From assembly GCA_013368375.1 (NCBI GenBank), contig JAACJP010000024.1:310001-374000 (forward strand): a DNA stretch of 64,000 nt, written 5' to 3'. Each line of letters starts with the position of its first letter. The first letter of the stretch is position 1. A model generated the notes under the pieces. It saw nothing but the letters and a program-made list of their open reading frames with translations. It was not told where the DNA came from and made no database searches. This document shows, in pieces, positions 45,201 to 58,055 of the stretch. The stretch comes from Tricholomella constricta. Lineage: Eukaryota > Basidiomycota > Agaricomycetes > Agaricales > Lyophyllaceae. The position numbers and the translations under genes are program-made.

Positions 45201-47316
45201 TCAGTCCCAGCGGTTTCATCGACGAGAAGCTCGTACGGACGTCAGGAAAGCTGGAGCTGTTGAACCGCATCCTCCCGAAGTTTTTCGCGACAGGCCACAG
45301 AGTGCGCTCACAATCTTTTTATGCTTCTGAGACTTACGAGCTAACTCACTTTTTCACCAGGTGCTCATTTTCTTCCAGATGACCAAGGTCATGGATATCA
45401 TGGAAGATTTTTTAAAGATGATGGGTTGGGCGTACCTTCGGCTGGATGGTGGGACGAAGACGGAAGAGCGTGCCTCCTTCGTACAACTTTTTAACGCCAA
45501 GGATTCGGAATTCAAGGTTTTCATCCTATCGACAAGGGCTGGTGGTTTGGGTTTGAACTTACAGACCGCCGATACTGTCATTATGTGCGTATCGTAATTT
45601 ATCTTGCCTTGCTTGAGACTCAACATTTTGTATCTCTTTTCCAGTTTCGACAGTGATTGGTGAGCTATTATCAGAAATATTCTATTGTAATATGAGGCTA
45701 AATTGTAGTTTAGGAACCCTCACGCTGATTTGCAGGCGCAAGATCGAGCGCATCGTATCGGTCAGACAAAGGCTGTACTTATTCTGCGATTTATCACGGA
45801 GAAGAGCGTCGAAGAAGCGATGTACCAGCGTGCACGGTATAAGCTCGATATCGACGACAAGGTCATTCAAGCTGGTCGATTCGATAACAAGTCCACGCAA
45901 GAAGAGCAGGAAGAGTTCCTCGTGCGTTTTCATTTTAACCTTATGGTTTGTCTTTTTTATCCAATACCGCTTTCCAGCGCTCCATCCTTGAAGCCGATCA
46001 AGAAGAAGAGAATGAGGAGGCTGGCGATATGAACGACGATGAGCTCAATGACTTGATTGCTCGCAACGACGGGGAAGCCGTCACTTTCCGAGAAATGGAT
46101 ATCAAGCGAGAACGAGAGGCCACGGAAAACTGGCGTAACAGTGGCGGCCGCGGGAAGCCTCCCCAGCCACTCATGCAGCTGGAAGAATTGCCCGAATGCT
46201 ATCAAATGGACGAGCCTTTCGAGGTCAAGGAGCTGGACGATACAGCTGAGGGCCGCGGTCAACGTCGGAGAAACGTCGTCAGCTATAATGATGGCCTTAG
46301 TGATGAGGCTTGGGCAATGGTATGTCTTGTAGATTATAAATGTGTTTCCAGAATTGACTTATTACCTGGTCGATGCAGGCTCTCGAGGATGGTGAAGACA
46401 TTCAGGAGCTGAGTGAACGAGCCAGGGACAGGAAGGACCGTCGGGCGGCGAACAAGCTTCTCAAAGACGCAGAATCCTCTAACCGTGGGACACCTGCTTC
46501 TGATATCGAGTCTCGCTCGCGGAAGGCCAAGAAAGGGAAGGCTAAAGCCTCGGATTACGAGCCAAATGCTGGGTCCAAACGGAAGCGTGGCATAAAATCT
46601 TTGTCTGGAACGCCTTCCGTAAATGGTGATGACGATGAGGAACACGAGACGGTATGTCTTCTGCTTCTGTAGGTCATCTGCACGCAGCTTACTCATCCAC
46701 TTAACAGAAACGTCGTAAAACGAAGTCCGCCAATGGCGAACTTCCCGCGAATGTCAGGGAACAGATGAAGAAGGCGTTTGCGGAATGCCATCGCGCTGTG
46801 TTGGCCTGCGAGGATGAAACAGGTCGGAAGCGTTGTGATCTTTTCCGAGAATTACCGGACAAACGGGTAAGTATACGCTCTCTCCATCTTTGACTCACCC
46901 TGAGGGCACCTGATCAGGATTACCCGGACTATTATCATCTGATTACCCGACCCATTGCCCTTTCCCATCTCCGCAAGCGGGCGAATAGCAACTATTACAA
47001 AACAGTGCAAGCCTACAGAGACGACTGGAAGCTCATGTTCAACAATGCGCGAACGTACAACCAGGAAGGCTCATGGGTGTATCTCGATGCCGAGGAGATG
47101 GAGAAGGTATTCAATGCTACGTTCGATCGTGTCATCACGGGCTCCGGGCTGCCAGGTGCACCCGCCGCCGGCACCGGCTCCGCGTCAGGTTCCTACGATT
47201 CTGCCTTGACTCCCATGGACGAGGACGAACGTCCTATCCCTGCGAGGAGTAGGAGTGCAGGTCGGAAACAGGTGATCAGCGATGAGGAATACCTGACGCC
47301 GAGTGATGATGAGTGA
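42217..47316 (+). CDS. STH1: SWI/SNF- or RSC-type chromatin remodelling ATPase (SNF2/STH1)
   Basis: This is the catalytic motor of a nucleosome-remodelling complex. The N-terminus starts [20 protein letters not shown], followed by a Gln/Pro-rich part. A QLQ motif ([17 protein letters not shown]) precedes the HSA domain ([20 protein letters not shown]), which binds actin-related proteins. The ATPase starts [18 protein letters not shown], with Walker A DEMGLGKT (split by an intron), the DEGH box (also split) and [19 protein letters not shown]. Helicase lobe 2 contains [19 protein letters not shown] residues and [12 protein letters not shown] SnAC-like segment and a C-terminal bromodomain ([11 protein letters not shown] ... 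[12 protein letters not shown], with the acetyl-lysine-binding Asn) follow. Domain order fits SNF2 and STH1 equally; the choice of STH1 is tentative. Roughly 1,400 residues, about ten introns, stop at 47314-47316. Confidence 0.93.
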
Positions 47317-48527
47317 AATCCTTTTTCTTTTTTCTAGTTTTGGGTGTCTCGATTTGCCGCTTAGTATCCTGCATCTATCTTTTTCTTTGTCGTACGTAAC
47401 CTGTAGCTCGTCTGTACTTTTCCTCTGTAAAGATTCCTTGGAGCAATAATTACAGCCGCTTCGCCTCGCAATCATAAGCTATTCCGATTTCACATGAACT
47501 TAGAGTTACGTGCCACAAGTAAGGCCGCTTATTCTAACCTTTTTTTCGTCATCGATTAGCTCACGAATTCGCCGTCATGATACCATTGATTGGGATACAT
47601 GTTCCCTTTCACACCAGTGACAGGAGACCTCGGCGTCCCTTGAATTAAGCATTACAGCGGGTGCCCGTCCTGAATCCTCATTTGGGCTCAGCATGACCTC
47701 CACCATCATGTCGCCATGATCCCGGTCGAGTCCGAGCAACCTCAGGTGCTTTTGAATGGAATGCCTAATTTTGAAACGACGACGTGTGCGACCGTGACTC
47801 ATCTCCTTATGTACCTCTCCCAAGAGCCTGAATGGAAGGTGTCGGTGGGGTGCCGATCCCTTGATTAAGAATCTAGTAGGATAGGCAGATTATTTTGGCG
47901 ACCTCATTATATTCTTTCGGCAAACCCGGGCGATTGGCAATTCTCCATTTTCAGTGTCCGTGGCGCTTGAAGCAAGTCCGAGTCGGCATCGACATCGCCT
48001 GATCATCTACTCTGCCGGTTTACTTCCCATCCAACTTTCGAAGCCAACACCTGTCACTCCAAAGATAACACAAAAGGTATATAATAGGTTCGCGAAGACA
48101 CATTCGGATCTATTGTATGCTACATACCATAGTGCCCAACATTTTATCGCCTGTACTCCGCAGTTTCCGCAGGGTTGGAGCACCCAGGTCTCACAGATGC
48201 CGCATTTCGACATAGATCATCCTATATATTGCCGACGCCCATGCGGCAATGGAGATCCTGAAGTCATCCCATATTTGTGATCAATCAGATACGCAAACTC
48301 AGCGCAGCCCTGCCTGTCTCCTGACAAATGCGCCGTGTAAAACGCGCCCCAAGAGCTGAAATCACCACGAAACTGCCCCCCTTTGACTGAGATACAACAT
48401 TCAAGATGTTGACATCATCATTAGATCCCAAGTGATATCTTTCCCTATAAATCCAAGTCTACATGCAGACCAGCCTTGTCACCGCGAACATGAAGTCAAC
48501 TCGGGATGCGACTCCACGAGTATTGGT
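47317..48527. other. Convergent intergenic region
   Basis: About 1.2 kb between the remodeller gene and the small SERF gene. Only unconvincing short frames are present. I see no repeat or RNA gene. Confidence 0.35.
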
Positions 48528-48945
48528 TCATTTCTTAGTACCAGCCGCCTCTGCGGCAGCTTTCGTTGACATCTCCTCCTCCTTTTTCTGATGTCAAGAT
48601 GACCAGGATTAACCTGCCATTGGACGTACCCTCTCACAAATTTACACACACCTTTTGTTTCGCTCTCAGGATATCGGCATCGCTGTAGAATCAATGGGCA
48701 TGTAAATCGCTTCGACTGCTTGAAATGAGAACAGGCTCACGCTTCCTTTCTTTTAGCCAAGCTAGACGCACTCTCCTTCGGCTTTTTCGCATTGGCAGCT
48801 GCCTTCTTTTGGGCTTTAAGGCGATCCTGCTCGCGCTGGTTTCCTCCTAATCAGTCAGAGACGAAACCTTCTCAGTGAGCGGGTCCAGTGCTGCAGGGAT
48901 GAAGGGCCAGATGTGGATGGAGAGCATGGGCGACTTACGAGTCAT
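48528..48945 (-). CDS. SERF/4F5 family small basic protein
   Basis: Four small exons (48945-48939, 48846-48741, 48682-48652, 48587-48528) encode 67 residues, too short and split to appear as one open frame. The protein begins MTRGNQREQDRLKAQKK, the family signature, continues KPKESASSLAKRKEADADIL and ends in a Lys/Glu/Ala-rich tail. All four joins are in frame with consensus splice sites, and the first coding exon is only 7 nt. In animals, SERF proteins bind nucleic acid and unfolded protein and speed amyloid formation; the role in fungi is little known. Length and motif match the family closely. Confidence 0.85.
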
Positions 48946-50796
48946 TTGTCTTCTGCGCACGTTGTGAAGAGCACTGGCTGCTTTACCCGAAAACCAATTA
49001 ATTCGGAGATGCTTCTGAGTTTAAATCCACGTGGACAGCAATCCTAATTGCCGAGCCGCTCAAGCCGCAAACAAGCTCCGCGAGGGGATGCTCGCCATGC
49101 ATGCGACAATCCGACCCTGCGAGTTCCTATCATAGGAGGAAGTGCCCGCAGGCGTCCGTGCATCAGGATTCCACACGACATTATAAACCGAGGTTCTGAT
49201 TTTGACCATCAATGCAGTCCGCGAGAGACCATCGTTCTAAATCGAGATACATCCCTCCTTAACTCCTTCATTCAGGTATTTGGCCATGACCATTCCACGG
49301 TGTCCATGAATGACATGTGACGCACGGTGGCAGTGAAGGTTACTCCGAAGCAGGGTCCACCATTGACAGGGTTGAGTTGAGTTGAGTGCATATCACGAAT
49401 GTTGCAATCGCCGCCAAGCACTATACTGCTTCCGGCACAGGATTGGATCTGGATTACAAACTCCTTTTAGATCGAGGGTGCGTGTGTGCTCCTGAAGTCA
49501 CCGGGCCGCAGGTCCATGACATGTATCCTGTTTTTACCTCAGGCCTCGTGGAGGTGAAATGTCACGTTAATTTGGGAAGCCTTGAGGACTGCGCGATGCA
49601 CTGCCGGAATGCTCGATTCTCGTGCGGAGGGAGGGGTGGAGAGGGGGGGGCGTAGACCATATGGTTATATATTGCAAACCATCAAGGTTGGCAGCTGAAG
49701 ATCAGGAACGATGCCGCAGCCAAGAGCAGTTAGAAAATTGGAATTTGGAGTGTCCGGAAAACGGAGCAGAACTAATCGGAATACATGGCCGTTAACCCTG
49801 GTTTACCTTATCCTCAATTGCGGTGTGCCCTGTCATACTCAAGTAAAGCGCCGTAATCACGGCAGGTAAATATATCTGGAGGGATTTGGACGGAATAGAC
49901 CAATATTATGGAGAAAAACAAGGTGGGGTGCTTGTCATATTGAGTACAACAAGGTCGAGGAGGACCTTGGCAACACTTCTAGCGATCGAAAACAAGGTCG
50001 TTGTCAGGATGCGGAATGCTAGATTTGATTTTGAACTGATAAGATTGTCTCTGATGACCCAACAGTGACGTGCCTGAGGTGAGAAGGTTGCTTACGCAGG
50101 CAATTGAATGTATAGCCGAGGTCTAGATCATTGCTTCCCCAGAACCGGGGGAACGGAAGGGAACATTCAGCAGGATCAACATCCGAGATGCATCGGGCAG
50201 CGTTTAAAACAGGCCGTCGCGACGTGTCCTCCTCTCCTGGAGCGGCAATCTGCGTGGGGAGCTGGGAATCATGTGTGGTGAACAGAAGGCTCCCCAGACC
50301 CTTTCGAAAGGCAATCGTCGGATAGCCGAGTACAGAAGGCTGGATATCTGCTCCCTACAACCGCGCACATCATTTCTTCCGAATGGGATCCGTTGAGACC
50401 CAGTGAGGCTGAGGGCGGTGGCGTGATGGAAGACGTTGGGACGAGGGAAGCACAAGAATACGTTCGCAGCGGAGCGCAGAAGGGTTCCTAACAACGAGGA
50501 ATGACATGAATCTAGATCAAATCAGGGTAGCCGATTGCGAGCGGAAACTATCTAATTCGGCACAACAAAGGCACGCGGCCGTTTCGATACCAAAATGACA
50601 AGGAAATGACATCTTAAACTTCCCTGCAACGCGAGATGGGATCTCTTTCTTCCAGCTTGATCGCCATGATCGTGCGAGGAGCCGATTGTTAGGCCCTGAT
50701 CTCTTTCCCGTCTATTATATATATCGCCACGCAGTTGCTTTTGATGACTTTCCTTTCCCTTCACTCCCTCTCGACGCACCGCCGTCACCCCCTCTC
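48946..50796. promoter_or_regulatory. Long divergent upstream region of SERF and SSN6
   Basis: This 1.85-kb gap has no convincing coding frame. It must carry the promoters of both neighbours. TATATATAT at 50716-50724, about 73 bp before the SSN6 start, followed by a pyrimidine-rich stretch (50735-50795), resembles a fungal TATA plus CT-rich core promoter. A run of three GTTGA units occurs near 49374. Long upstream regions are common for fungal regulators, and a non-coding RNA cannot be excluded. Confidence 0.4.
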
Positions 50797-53700
50797 ATGT
50801 CCCTTCGCCATCTCCGTCAGTCCGACCGTGAGCGCACTCACGACGCCCCCTCCGCCCCCCTTCATCCCCACACCATCATCGCCCACCCGCCACATCCATC
50901 CCATCCCCCTCCGCCACCACCCCACTTGAATGGTGGTGGCACGACCACCCCCGGAGGTGTACCAAATGGTTCCTCACCAGCAGTCGCCACCACTGCGATT
51001 CCCAATGGGGCTTCCTCAACACCATCAGTCATTCACAAACTCAATGTCGCAAACGAGCAGACGTGGCTGTTGATAGGTTAGTCGCCGAAGTCCGCCAGAA
51101 AGCTGTGCAGTGTTTGATATATTTTCAGGACGTGTCGCCGAGCAGATGGGCGACATGGAACATGCCCTAAATGCATATGAAAATGCCCTGCGGCACAACC
51201 CGACATCTCTCTCTGGCCTTACACAAGTCGCAGGCATCTTTCGGATCAAGGAGAACTATCCCAGGGTGGGTCCGCCTTTCGTTTCCTCTGATGCCGAGCC
51301 ACCAACATCCGCGGATAATCTCGGACCGCCGATAAATCCCCTCTGTTTGGCCTTGCTTGCCATCAGTTTTCTATCTGAGATCCACTATCTCGATCGCAAC
51401 TGATGACGTTGTTCCAGGCTGTCGAATATTTCCAACGTGTTCTCCACTCGCAAGAAGACAACGGCGAGGTCTGGAGCGCGCTAGGTATGCCTGACCCCGC
51501 CATCACCCTTCTGCGCCACTGATTCATTGTTTTCATCCAGGTCATTGTTACCTCATGCAGGACGACCTTCAGAAGGCATACTCTGCCTATCAACAGGCGC
51601 TTTACTTGTTGCCAAATCCAAAGGTAGTGTGTTTTGACTTCCCTTCTGCTTACGTCGCTAATAATACCCGCTCAGGAGGATCCCAAGCTGTGGTATGGCA
51701 TCGGCATACTCTATGACCGTTATGGTTCTCTCGATCACGCCGAGGAGGCGTTCTCCTCTGTCTTGAGGATGGATGGAGGTAGGCGTGGCAGCAAGCATTT
51801 CATTTACAATCAACTCACCCTCCTTTTAGAGCTTGACTTTGACAAGTCCAACGAGATATTGTTCCGCCTTGGTATCATCTACAAGCAGCAGTGCAAGTAC
51901 GACGAGTCCCTCGCTTGTTTCGACCGTATCCTTCGCAGTCCTCCGAGTCCTCTTGCCCATGCCGACATCTGGTTCCAGATCGGTCACGTCTACGAACAGC
52001 AGAAAGATGTAAGTGCCGGCGCCACTTGGAAATAATCAAATTTGCCTTACCCTTTTTAACTTTAGCATGCCCGCGCGAAAGACGCATATGAACGTGTTGT
52101 CGCTGATAATCCAGGACACGCAAAGGTTCTTCAGCAGCTTGGTTGGCTCTACCATCAAGACGGGACTAGTTTCCAAAATCAGGACCTTGCCATCCAGTAC
52201 TTGACCAAGAGCCTCGAAGCTGGTAAGCTTCTATTCTCATATTTTCCCATCTCGTCGTGAAATTAAATTCTCCTTTTCAAGATCCTTCGGATGCCCAGAG
52301 CTGGTATCTTCTTGGCAGAGCCTATATGGCAGGTCAGAAATACAACAAGGCGTACGAAGCATATCAGCAAGCAGTCTACCGGGATGGACGCAACCCAACT
52401 TTCTGGTGCTCAATCGGAGTCCTCTACTTTCAGATCAACCAGTTCCGCGATGCTCTCGACGCCTATTCCCGAGCCATCCGTATCAACCCCTATATCTCCG
52501 AGGTGTGGTTCGATCTCGGCTCTCTGTACGAGAGTTGCAACAATCAAATATCGGACGCCATCGATGCATACGCCCGGGCAAGCGAGCTTGATCCCAGCAA
52601 TCCGGCAATCTCTCAACGGCTCCAATTGTTGAAGACCGCACAGGCCACAGGGGGTCAATTGCCGGCAGCCCCTGGACCTCAGGATGTACATCCAACCGCG
52701 TACGCAAGCGCCGTCGTCCCACCACACGGTCTTACGGGACCACCCCTCCTCCTTCAGTCGTCGAGCCATCGTCCAGCTTTCAGAGCTGATTCGAGAGGAG
52801 CGCCAAATGAGATTTCCCTCCCTCCGCCGTCCCAAGTTGGAGCAAGCCACACGTCCCCGGGGCCTTTCCGAGGTGGGCCTCCTCCTCCCGTTGTCGTGGA
52901 TGAAACGAGGCATCCCCAGTCGCATACTCCGCTTGCTCCAATGGACGTCGACAGGCCTCATCCTCGCGAGCCTCGGGACAATCGCGATTACCCTGGCCCA
53001 CCGACGCGAGACGGTCTTGGTCGTGGACCTGTTGGTCATCAGAGCCTTCTTTTACAACACCCTGTGCCTCAGCAACAAGCTCGCGTTGAGGAGCTTCGAA
53101 GCGACCCTCATGGCCATCACCAAGAGTCCTACTTCACGCGCACCGGACGCCCCTCATCGAGATCCCCGTCCCCACATTCACATGCCCCGGGACGTGCACG
53201 TTCCCCGCCGCCACCGCCGCCTCCTTTCCCGAGCTACCCATCTAGCCGTCAACAAGTCGGCCCAGCTCAGTCCAGCGCTGTGCCATCACAGCGGTCTCCT
53301 CGTGTGTTTCCCCGACACGAGCTTGGCCGGCCCATAGAAACTGAAGGTGGATGGGACCGTCGTCCAGTGCCGAGTGATCCCCGTGATCCTCGTGATTGGG
53401 ACAAGGAGCGTGATACGCGTTCGAGGCATGGGCCTGAGTACCCTCCGCCGTCTCAACCGTCGTCGTTCTATCCCTCCCCTGGCTCCAGCAATCTCAGGGC
53501 GCACTCTCCTCCTGAACCATCCCCGCGACATCCGATTCGCTACTGGGAGTCGAAGCCACCTGCTGGACCACCTGCTGCCCACCCCTCCCATGGCCGGCCT
53601 TCGCCTCCCCCACCTCCTCCCCACGAGAACAGTGGCCGTCGCTACGACCCTCGCTACGATGCCCCGCGTGAGCAACGTGAATACGAAGATCGAAGCTATG

Positions 53701-54866
53701 CTGGTTCCCCAGAAGGCACGCGCAATACAGTCCGCAACCCACAGCCTCACGTCATCATCGGCAGCACGAGGGGATCTGAAAGCCCACGCCCCTCAGACAC
53801 CAAAGAGCGTCGTCGCCGCGTTCCGAAGGACAAGGAGCCTGAGCCCCCTATCCCCATTCCTGCTTCTGTATCTCTACAACAGGAACAGGTTCCCAAGAAG
53901 GAGAGGAAGAAACGCGCATCTAAACGTTCTAAGGACGATCGCACTGGGTCTGAGACGCCGAAGCCGCTCGGGCCCGGCGAAAGAGGAGGCCCATCGGGTT
54001 CGAGCATTGGCACGTATAAACTGCCTGGTTCGTACTTGAAGGGTCCTGGATCTCCAGAGGTCAGCTCAAACGGATCAGGCTCGTCGAGGTCCGTCCAGCC
54101 CTCGCCTACTAGCGCGAGCGCGCGGCCGCCATCACGGGTGGTTGATGAAGACTACGACGAGGGTGTCGCTGATGCTTTGATGGGTCTTGCATCCTACCGT
54201 GCTCCAGGAGTCCAGCCATCTGCGGAACCTTCGCATTCGCCGACCATATCGGCCGGAAGCCGACACAGTGACCCGTCTCCCCGGCCTGCTCCTTCGCATC
54301 GCAACTCTGTCTCGTCGACAAGAAGCCATGTTTCACCGCCCATCCCATCGGCTACACTCAAGCGACCTCTCAGCCCTGGGTCTGATGAGCTCTCGGACAA
54401 CAAGCGGTCAAGGATCGACCATTCGAAGCGTCGCGCATCGTCACCCTCTGGAGGTCGTGGCACCCCTCTCCCTTCTACCCGTCCATCTCCTATCCCCTTC
54501 CGAACGCAGCCTGTCCCCGCCTCTCACTCCCCTGAGGCTCGCCAGCCACATGATCCGTACCCTCCAAGCCCACCTCTACCTGCCGTTCTCCCGCCACATC
54601 CTCGGCCTGTCGGCGCAGGCTTGTCTTCCTCAACGTCTCACGGTGCTTCATCGGGACCGATTGCTCTTCCGCCCATTGCCACGCTCTCTCCTGCGTCCAC
54701 CGTTCCCTCTCCGGGTGAGCACGACCAGCGGGAGCGGGAGGACAGGATGCAGGTGGATGCGAAGCGTTCTATCTCGCCGCAGTCGCGTAAGGAGGGCGCG
54801 TCGAGGTCCCCTCCTGCTGTCAAACACACACCTTCTCCCCCGTCGGAGAAGAATATGGTATCTTGA
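50797..54866 (+). CDS. SSN6: SSN6/CYC8-type TPR corepressor
   Basis: SSN6 with TUP1 forms a general transcriptional corepressor, including glucose repression. The N-terminus starts MSLRHLRQSDRERTHDAP and is His/Pro-rich. About ten tetratricopeptide repeats follow, among them WLLIGRVAEQMGDMEHALNA, VWSALGHCYLMQDDLQKAY, LWYGIGILYDRYGSLDHAEE, WFQIGHVYEQQKDHARAKDA, SWYLLGRAYMAGQKYNKAYE and VWFDLGSLYESCNNQISDAI, matching yeast Cyc8 strongly. The last 670 or so residues form one long, disordered Pro/Ser/Arg-rich exon (52281-54866) with SPSP and RDPRD-like repeats, probably regulatory. Several introns lie in the TPR part. The stop at 54866 follows KNMVS; a further 3' intron starting at GTATCT near 54857 is possible, so the exact C-terminus is uncertain. 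Confidence 0.93.
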
Positions 54867-56705
54867 AAACTGCTTGGTTATGCTACGCATATGATCTCAT
54901 GACGTCGATTCGTCGTTTCTCGCTGCTCCCAATTCATAGTCATCCATACGCTCTTGTCCTCATTTGCCACAAACAAAACATATTTGCATTCATGTATACG
55001 ACCCTCTTGCATTTACTTATTCATATAGACATGTTGTGTCATGCTCGTATAAATGAAGTCCATTCACAACACTTTTTCACAATGCTTTCTCTGAAGATCT
55101 AAAGTTGAACATTCAATCGACCGGCAAATTGCACGACCTCTCGCTTCCAAATTCAGATTATATTCTAGTAAGTAGCTCCTTTAAGTTTACAGTCAAAATG
55201 GAGGAACCGCCAAATCACTGATAGGCAGCGCTGATGCCGACTACAATGCGTTCCTCGAGTTTGGAACCTGTCCCCGACGCTTGAGATGCTTGATGGTCAA
55301 CCCACCCGTCACGTACTATCTCCAGCCGATGTCCATCGCATGATCGCAGACTCCATTCTCGCTGGTTCACGACCACAGCCACGCGCGACACTTTCCATCA
55401 CATCTCAATCGCGTTCGCGATCTCCGACTAATTTGCTCATACCAGTGACGCCAGGAAACAAGCACGGTGGTTCATAACAGGGCGACCCGCTGCCTCTGCA
55501 TTTAGCAGCGTTCTCTCTGAATTCAGCCGTGATGTCGTTAGGAACGTCGCGTGTGTAGTGCGACGCCTCTCGAATGTATATCCACAGACGACCACGCGAC
55601 GGATGCAACTGACAGCTGCAGGTACGTGCTATATGTGCAATCTTACCTTGGGCCCCCCGATCTCAGTCTCGTCCGCATTCGTCCCTGTTAGCTTTGCGAT
55701 CATCCATGCACTGCAAGCGCATCTTTGCCACATGGCATCAATGTGCACCAACTCAACTAGATGCATCTCAATTATAAACAAAGCACCTGGCCATGCTCCA
55801 AATAGATTCGTTTGTTTTCCATCATTAGAGCACCATACCTAGGGTGCAAGTCATCACGATGCCATGCAGCAATTCAAGCGATGCAATTTGAATGTTTCAG
55901 GCTTGACATGATGTTGACGGGCAGGACCGTAGTAGGCATGTCACAGATGGGCCATGGCATCTCTTTTCGCGCTGATCGTCAACCCTCAACGTGTCCCATG
56001 GTGCCCATGGTCCCCCGGCCGTTCATTTCTTGAGAACGGCTGGCGGACCTTAATGTCGACTCGTCAGGAAGCATGCGCAACGGGTAATTGTATGTACATG
56101 TCGTCTAAAAATGCCGATAGATGTAATTTGGCCCAAGTTTTAGCGATGACGCCAGCATCGCGTTTCATGGATTCGTCGAGCGAGTTCTATAATTGGCGCA
56201 ATGTGCGTATTTTTGGCATGAAGAACGGCGCTGTCTGATTGACACGAAATCCCAGTGACCAGAGTACGACCGGGGTTACTAGGCAACTTGAAAGACACAT
56301 TTCAGCAGGTTTAATCTGAACCAGCGCCTTAGATAGTAACAATGTTGAGATGCGGTGACAGATCCATGAAGAGCGCAGTTCGACTGAGAATCCAAGAGAT
56401 CTGAGGGCCAACATGAATTGCGAAATAGTGGGTAATCGCGTTATTTCAACGCGACTCGCACGTGGCAATGACATCGATCTATGCAGACTGTTCATAAAGC
56501 CAACAGCCTAAGTTACCAGAGTACTGGAGCGGTGTCGCAATGTTCAAGGCGTAGCTCGTCGACGTTGGCATCGTGTCATGCTTGAGTTGGGCGATATGAT
56601 TTTAATTTTGGCATTCAGTTTGGCGGTGTTTGCAAAGCGTAAACATTGGACCCTGTGTTGTTTTCACCCTCTTGCGGCACGAATCTCTGCAGTGGCTTCG
56701 ATGTC
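54867..56705. other. Intergenic region without recognisable gene
   Basis: About 1.8 kb between SSN6 and ERF4 on the same strand. It contains scattered short frames without conserved motifs and stretches of ordinary composition. The last part should hold the ERF4 promoter. I found no inverted or direct terminal repeats by eye. Confidence 0.35.
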
Positions 56706-58055
56706 ATGACTTCAGACTTTACTCAACACCAACTACCTTCAGACCTGGCACACCATGTACTCTCCGAGCCTGCGTCATCATCCATGAGGAGTTCTTCCGA
56801 CTTGATACAGAAAGACAGCCATCCTGGTCATGGGCTTCTGGACGATTCTTTAATGCAAGAGAACACTATGGTCAATAGCGAGGACATGCACGGAGATATT
56901 GGAGATGAGAGGAGGCTATCTATGGCAGCACCGCTTGCGACTACAGTATCTATTCCACCCTCGCCCATTGAAAAGAACAACGGATACATCAGCACGGACG
57001 AGAAGGACTCCGAAGTAGTTTCTGACCCTTTGCGGACGCCTCCACATAGCGGTCTCGAAGCCCAAGAAGTGACGGTTGTGGTTGAGGACGGTGATATCAC
57101 GGATTCAGCTGGTGACAACCTGTACTCGACCCTGGAAAAGAAACCTTCTCCCGCTGCTTCGAGGCGTGCTTCTCATCTTCATCTGGACCTCAAGCCGCCT
57201 TCTCCTCAGCCTTGGGACCTCATTGAACCGCCAGACACCGACGATCGCAAGGGCGGCCCAGATTACTATTCGACTCTGGGCTCACGCAAATTTCAGACCC
57301 TACAGAGCACGACGTGCGTTGTTTTAATTTACATCGCAATGCCGTCCACTTACGTTTCCCTTCACCCTCTCTTTCTCTCCTGCTCTTCCTTATGCCCAGA
57401 CATACCCGCCCATCGATACCCAAATCCTCGTATTATTTCGGCCCACCACCGTCAGACTCCGCATTTGGCACGCATCCCGTTGGTCAAATTGGCGTACATC
57501 ATCCTCGGGAAATTATTCGGATAGAGCGAGACTACACTGGAGGCGAGCTTGTACAATTTGCGCCAATATACCCCCTTGAACTTGAAGGCCGAGTGCGTGA
57601 AACGTCCGAAAAGAAGCTGTTCAGAACGTCTACTAATGCGCAGGCGGCCTACAGATAACGCCGACCAACTTCCTTGAATCAATCAACGCTATCAACGAAC
57701 TTCTCATTTCTGCCCATAGCCTCCGGCATTCGGTCCTGGATAACACGCTAGCCGTATTGTCCCTTCAGCTATCAAGGCTCCTCCTGAGTTCACATTATGA
57801 AAAGGCAAGTCCCATCGTCACCCTAATTCAGATTGAACCTAAAACCTTGTTTTTAGGAAATGCAACGGCTGCAACACCTGATCGACGGGTTGAATGTCGA
57901 GCTATATAACCCAGTTGGGCTGAACATCCTGTGGCCTCGGAACGTGGCGTTCCTATATGTGCGTTTTCGCTCAACTCCGGTATCATCGCCCTGTATCAAC
58001 TCAATGTGCCTTTGTCTAGCTCGAGATCGAATACTACGTCAGTCTCCTTAATTGA
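56706..58055 (+). CDS. ERF4: ERF4/GOLGA7-like subunit of a palmitoyltransferase
   Basis: ERF4 stabilises the DHHC enzyme ERF2, which palmitoylates Ras on the ER. Five exons join in frame (56706-57313, 57400-57592, 57655-57804, 57857-57958, 58020-58055) for 362 residues. The N-terminal half is disordered and Ser/Pro-rich. The conserved domain starts RPSIPKSSYYFGPPPSD, then VHHPREIIRIERDYTGGELV, FAPIYPLELEGRITPTNFL, the helices INAINELLISAHSLRHSVLD and HYEKEMQRLQHLID, and ends LEIEYY. Intron 3 (57805-57856) has a GC donor (GCAAGT). The ATG at 56706 is the first in this frame after the upstream stop-containing region, but a more distal 5' exon cannot be excluded. The last residues could instead be LEIEYY if GTCAGT at 58038 is a donor. 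Confidence 0.88.

Noticed and set aside
49370..49390. GTTGA tandem repeat
   Set aside because: Only about three units; ordinary low-complexity sequence.
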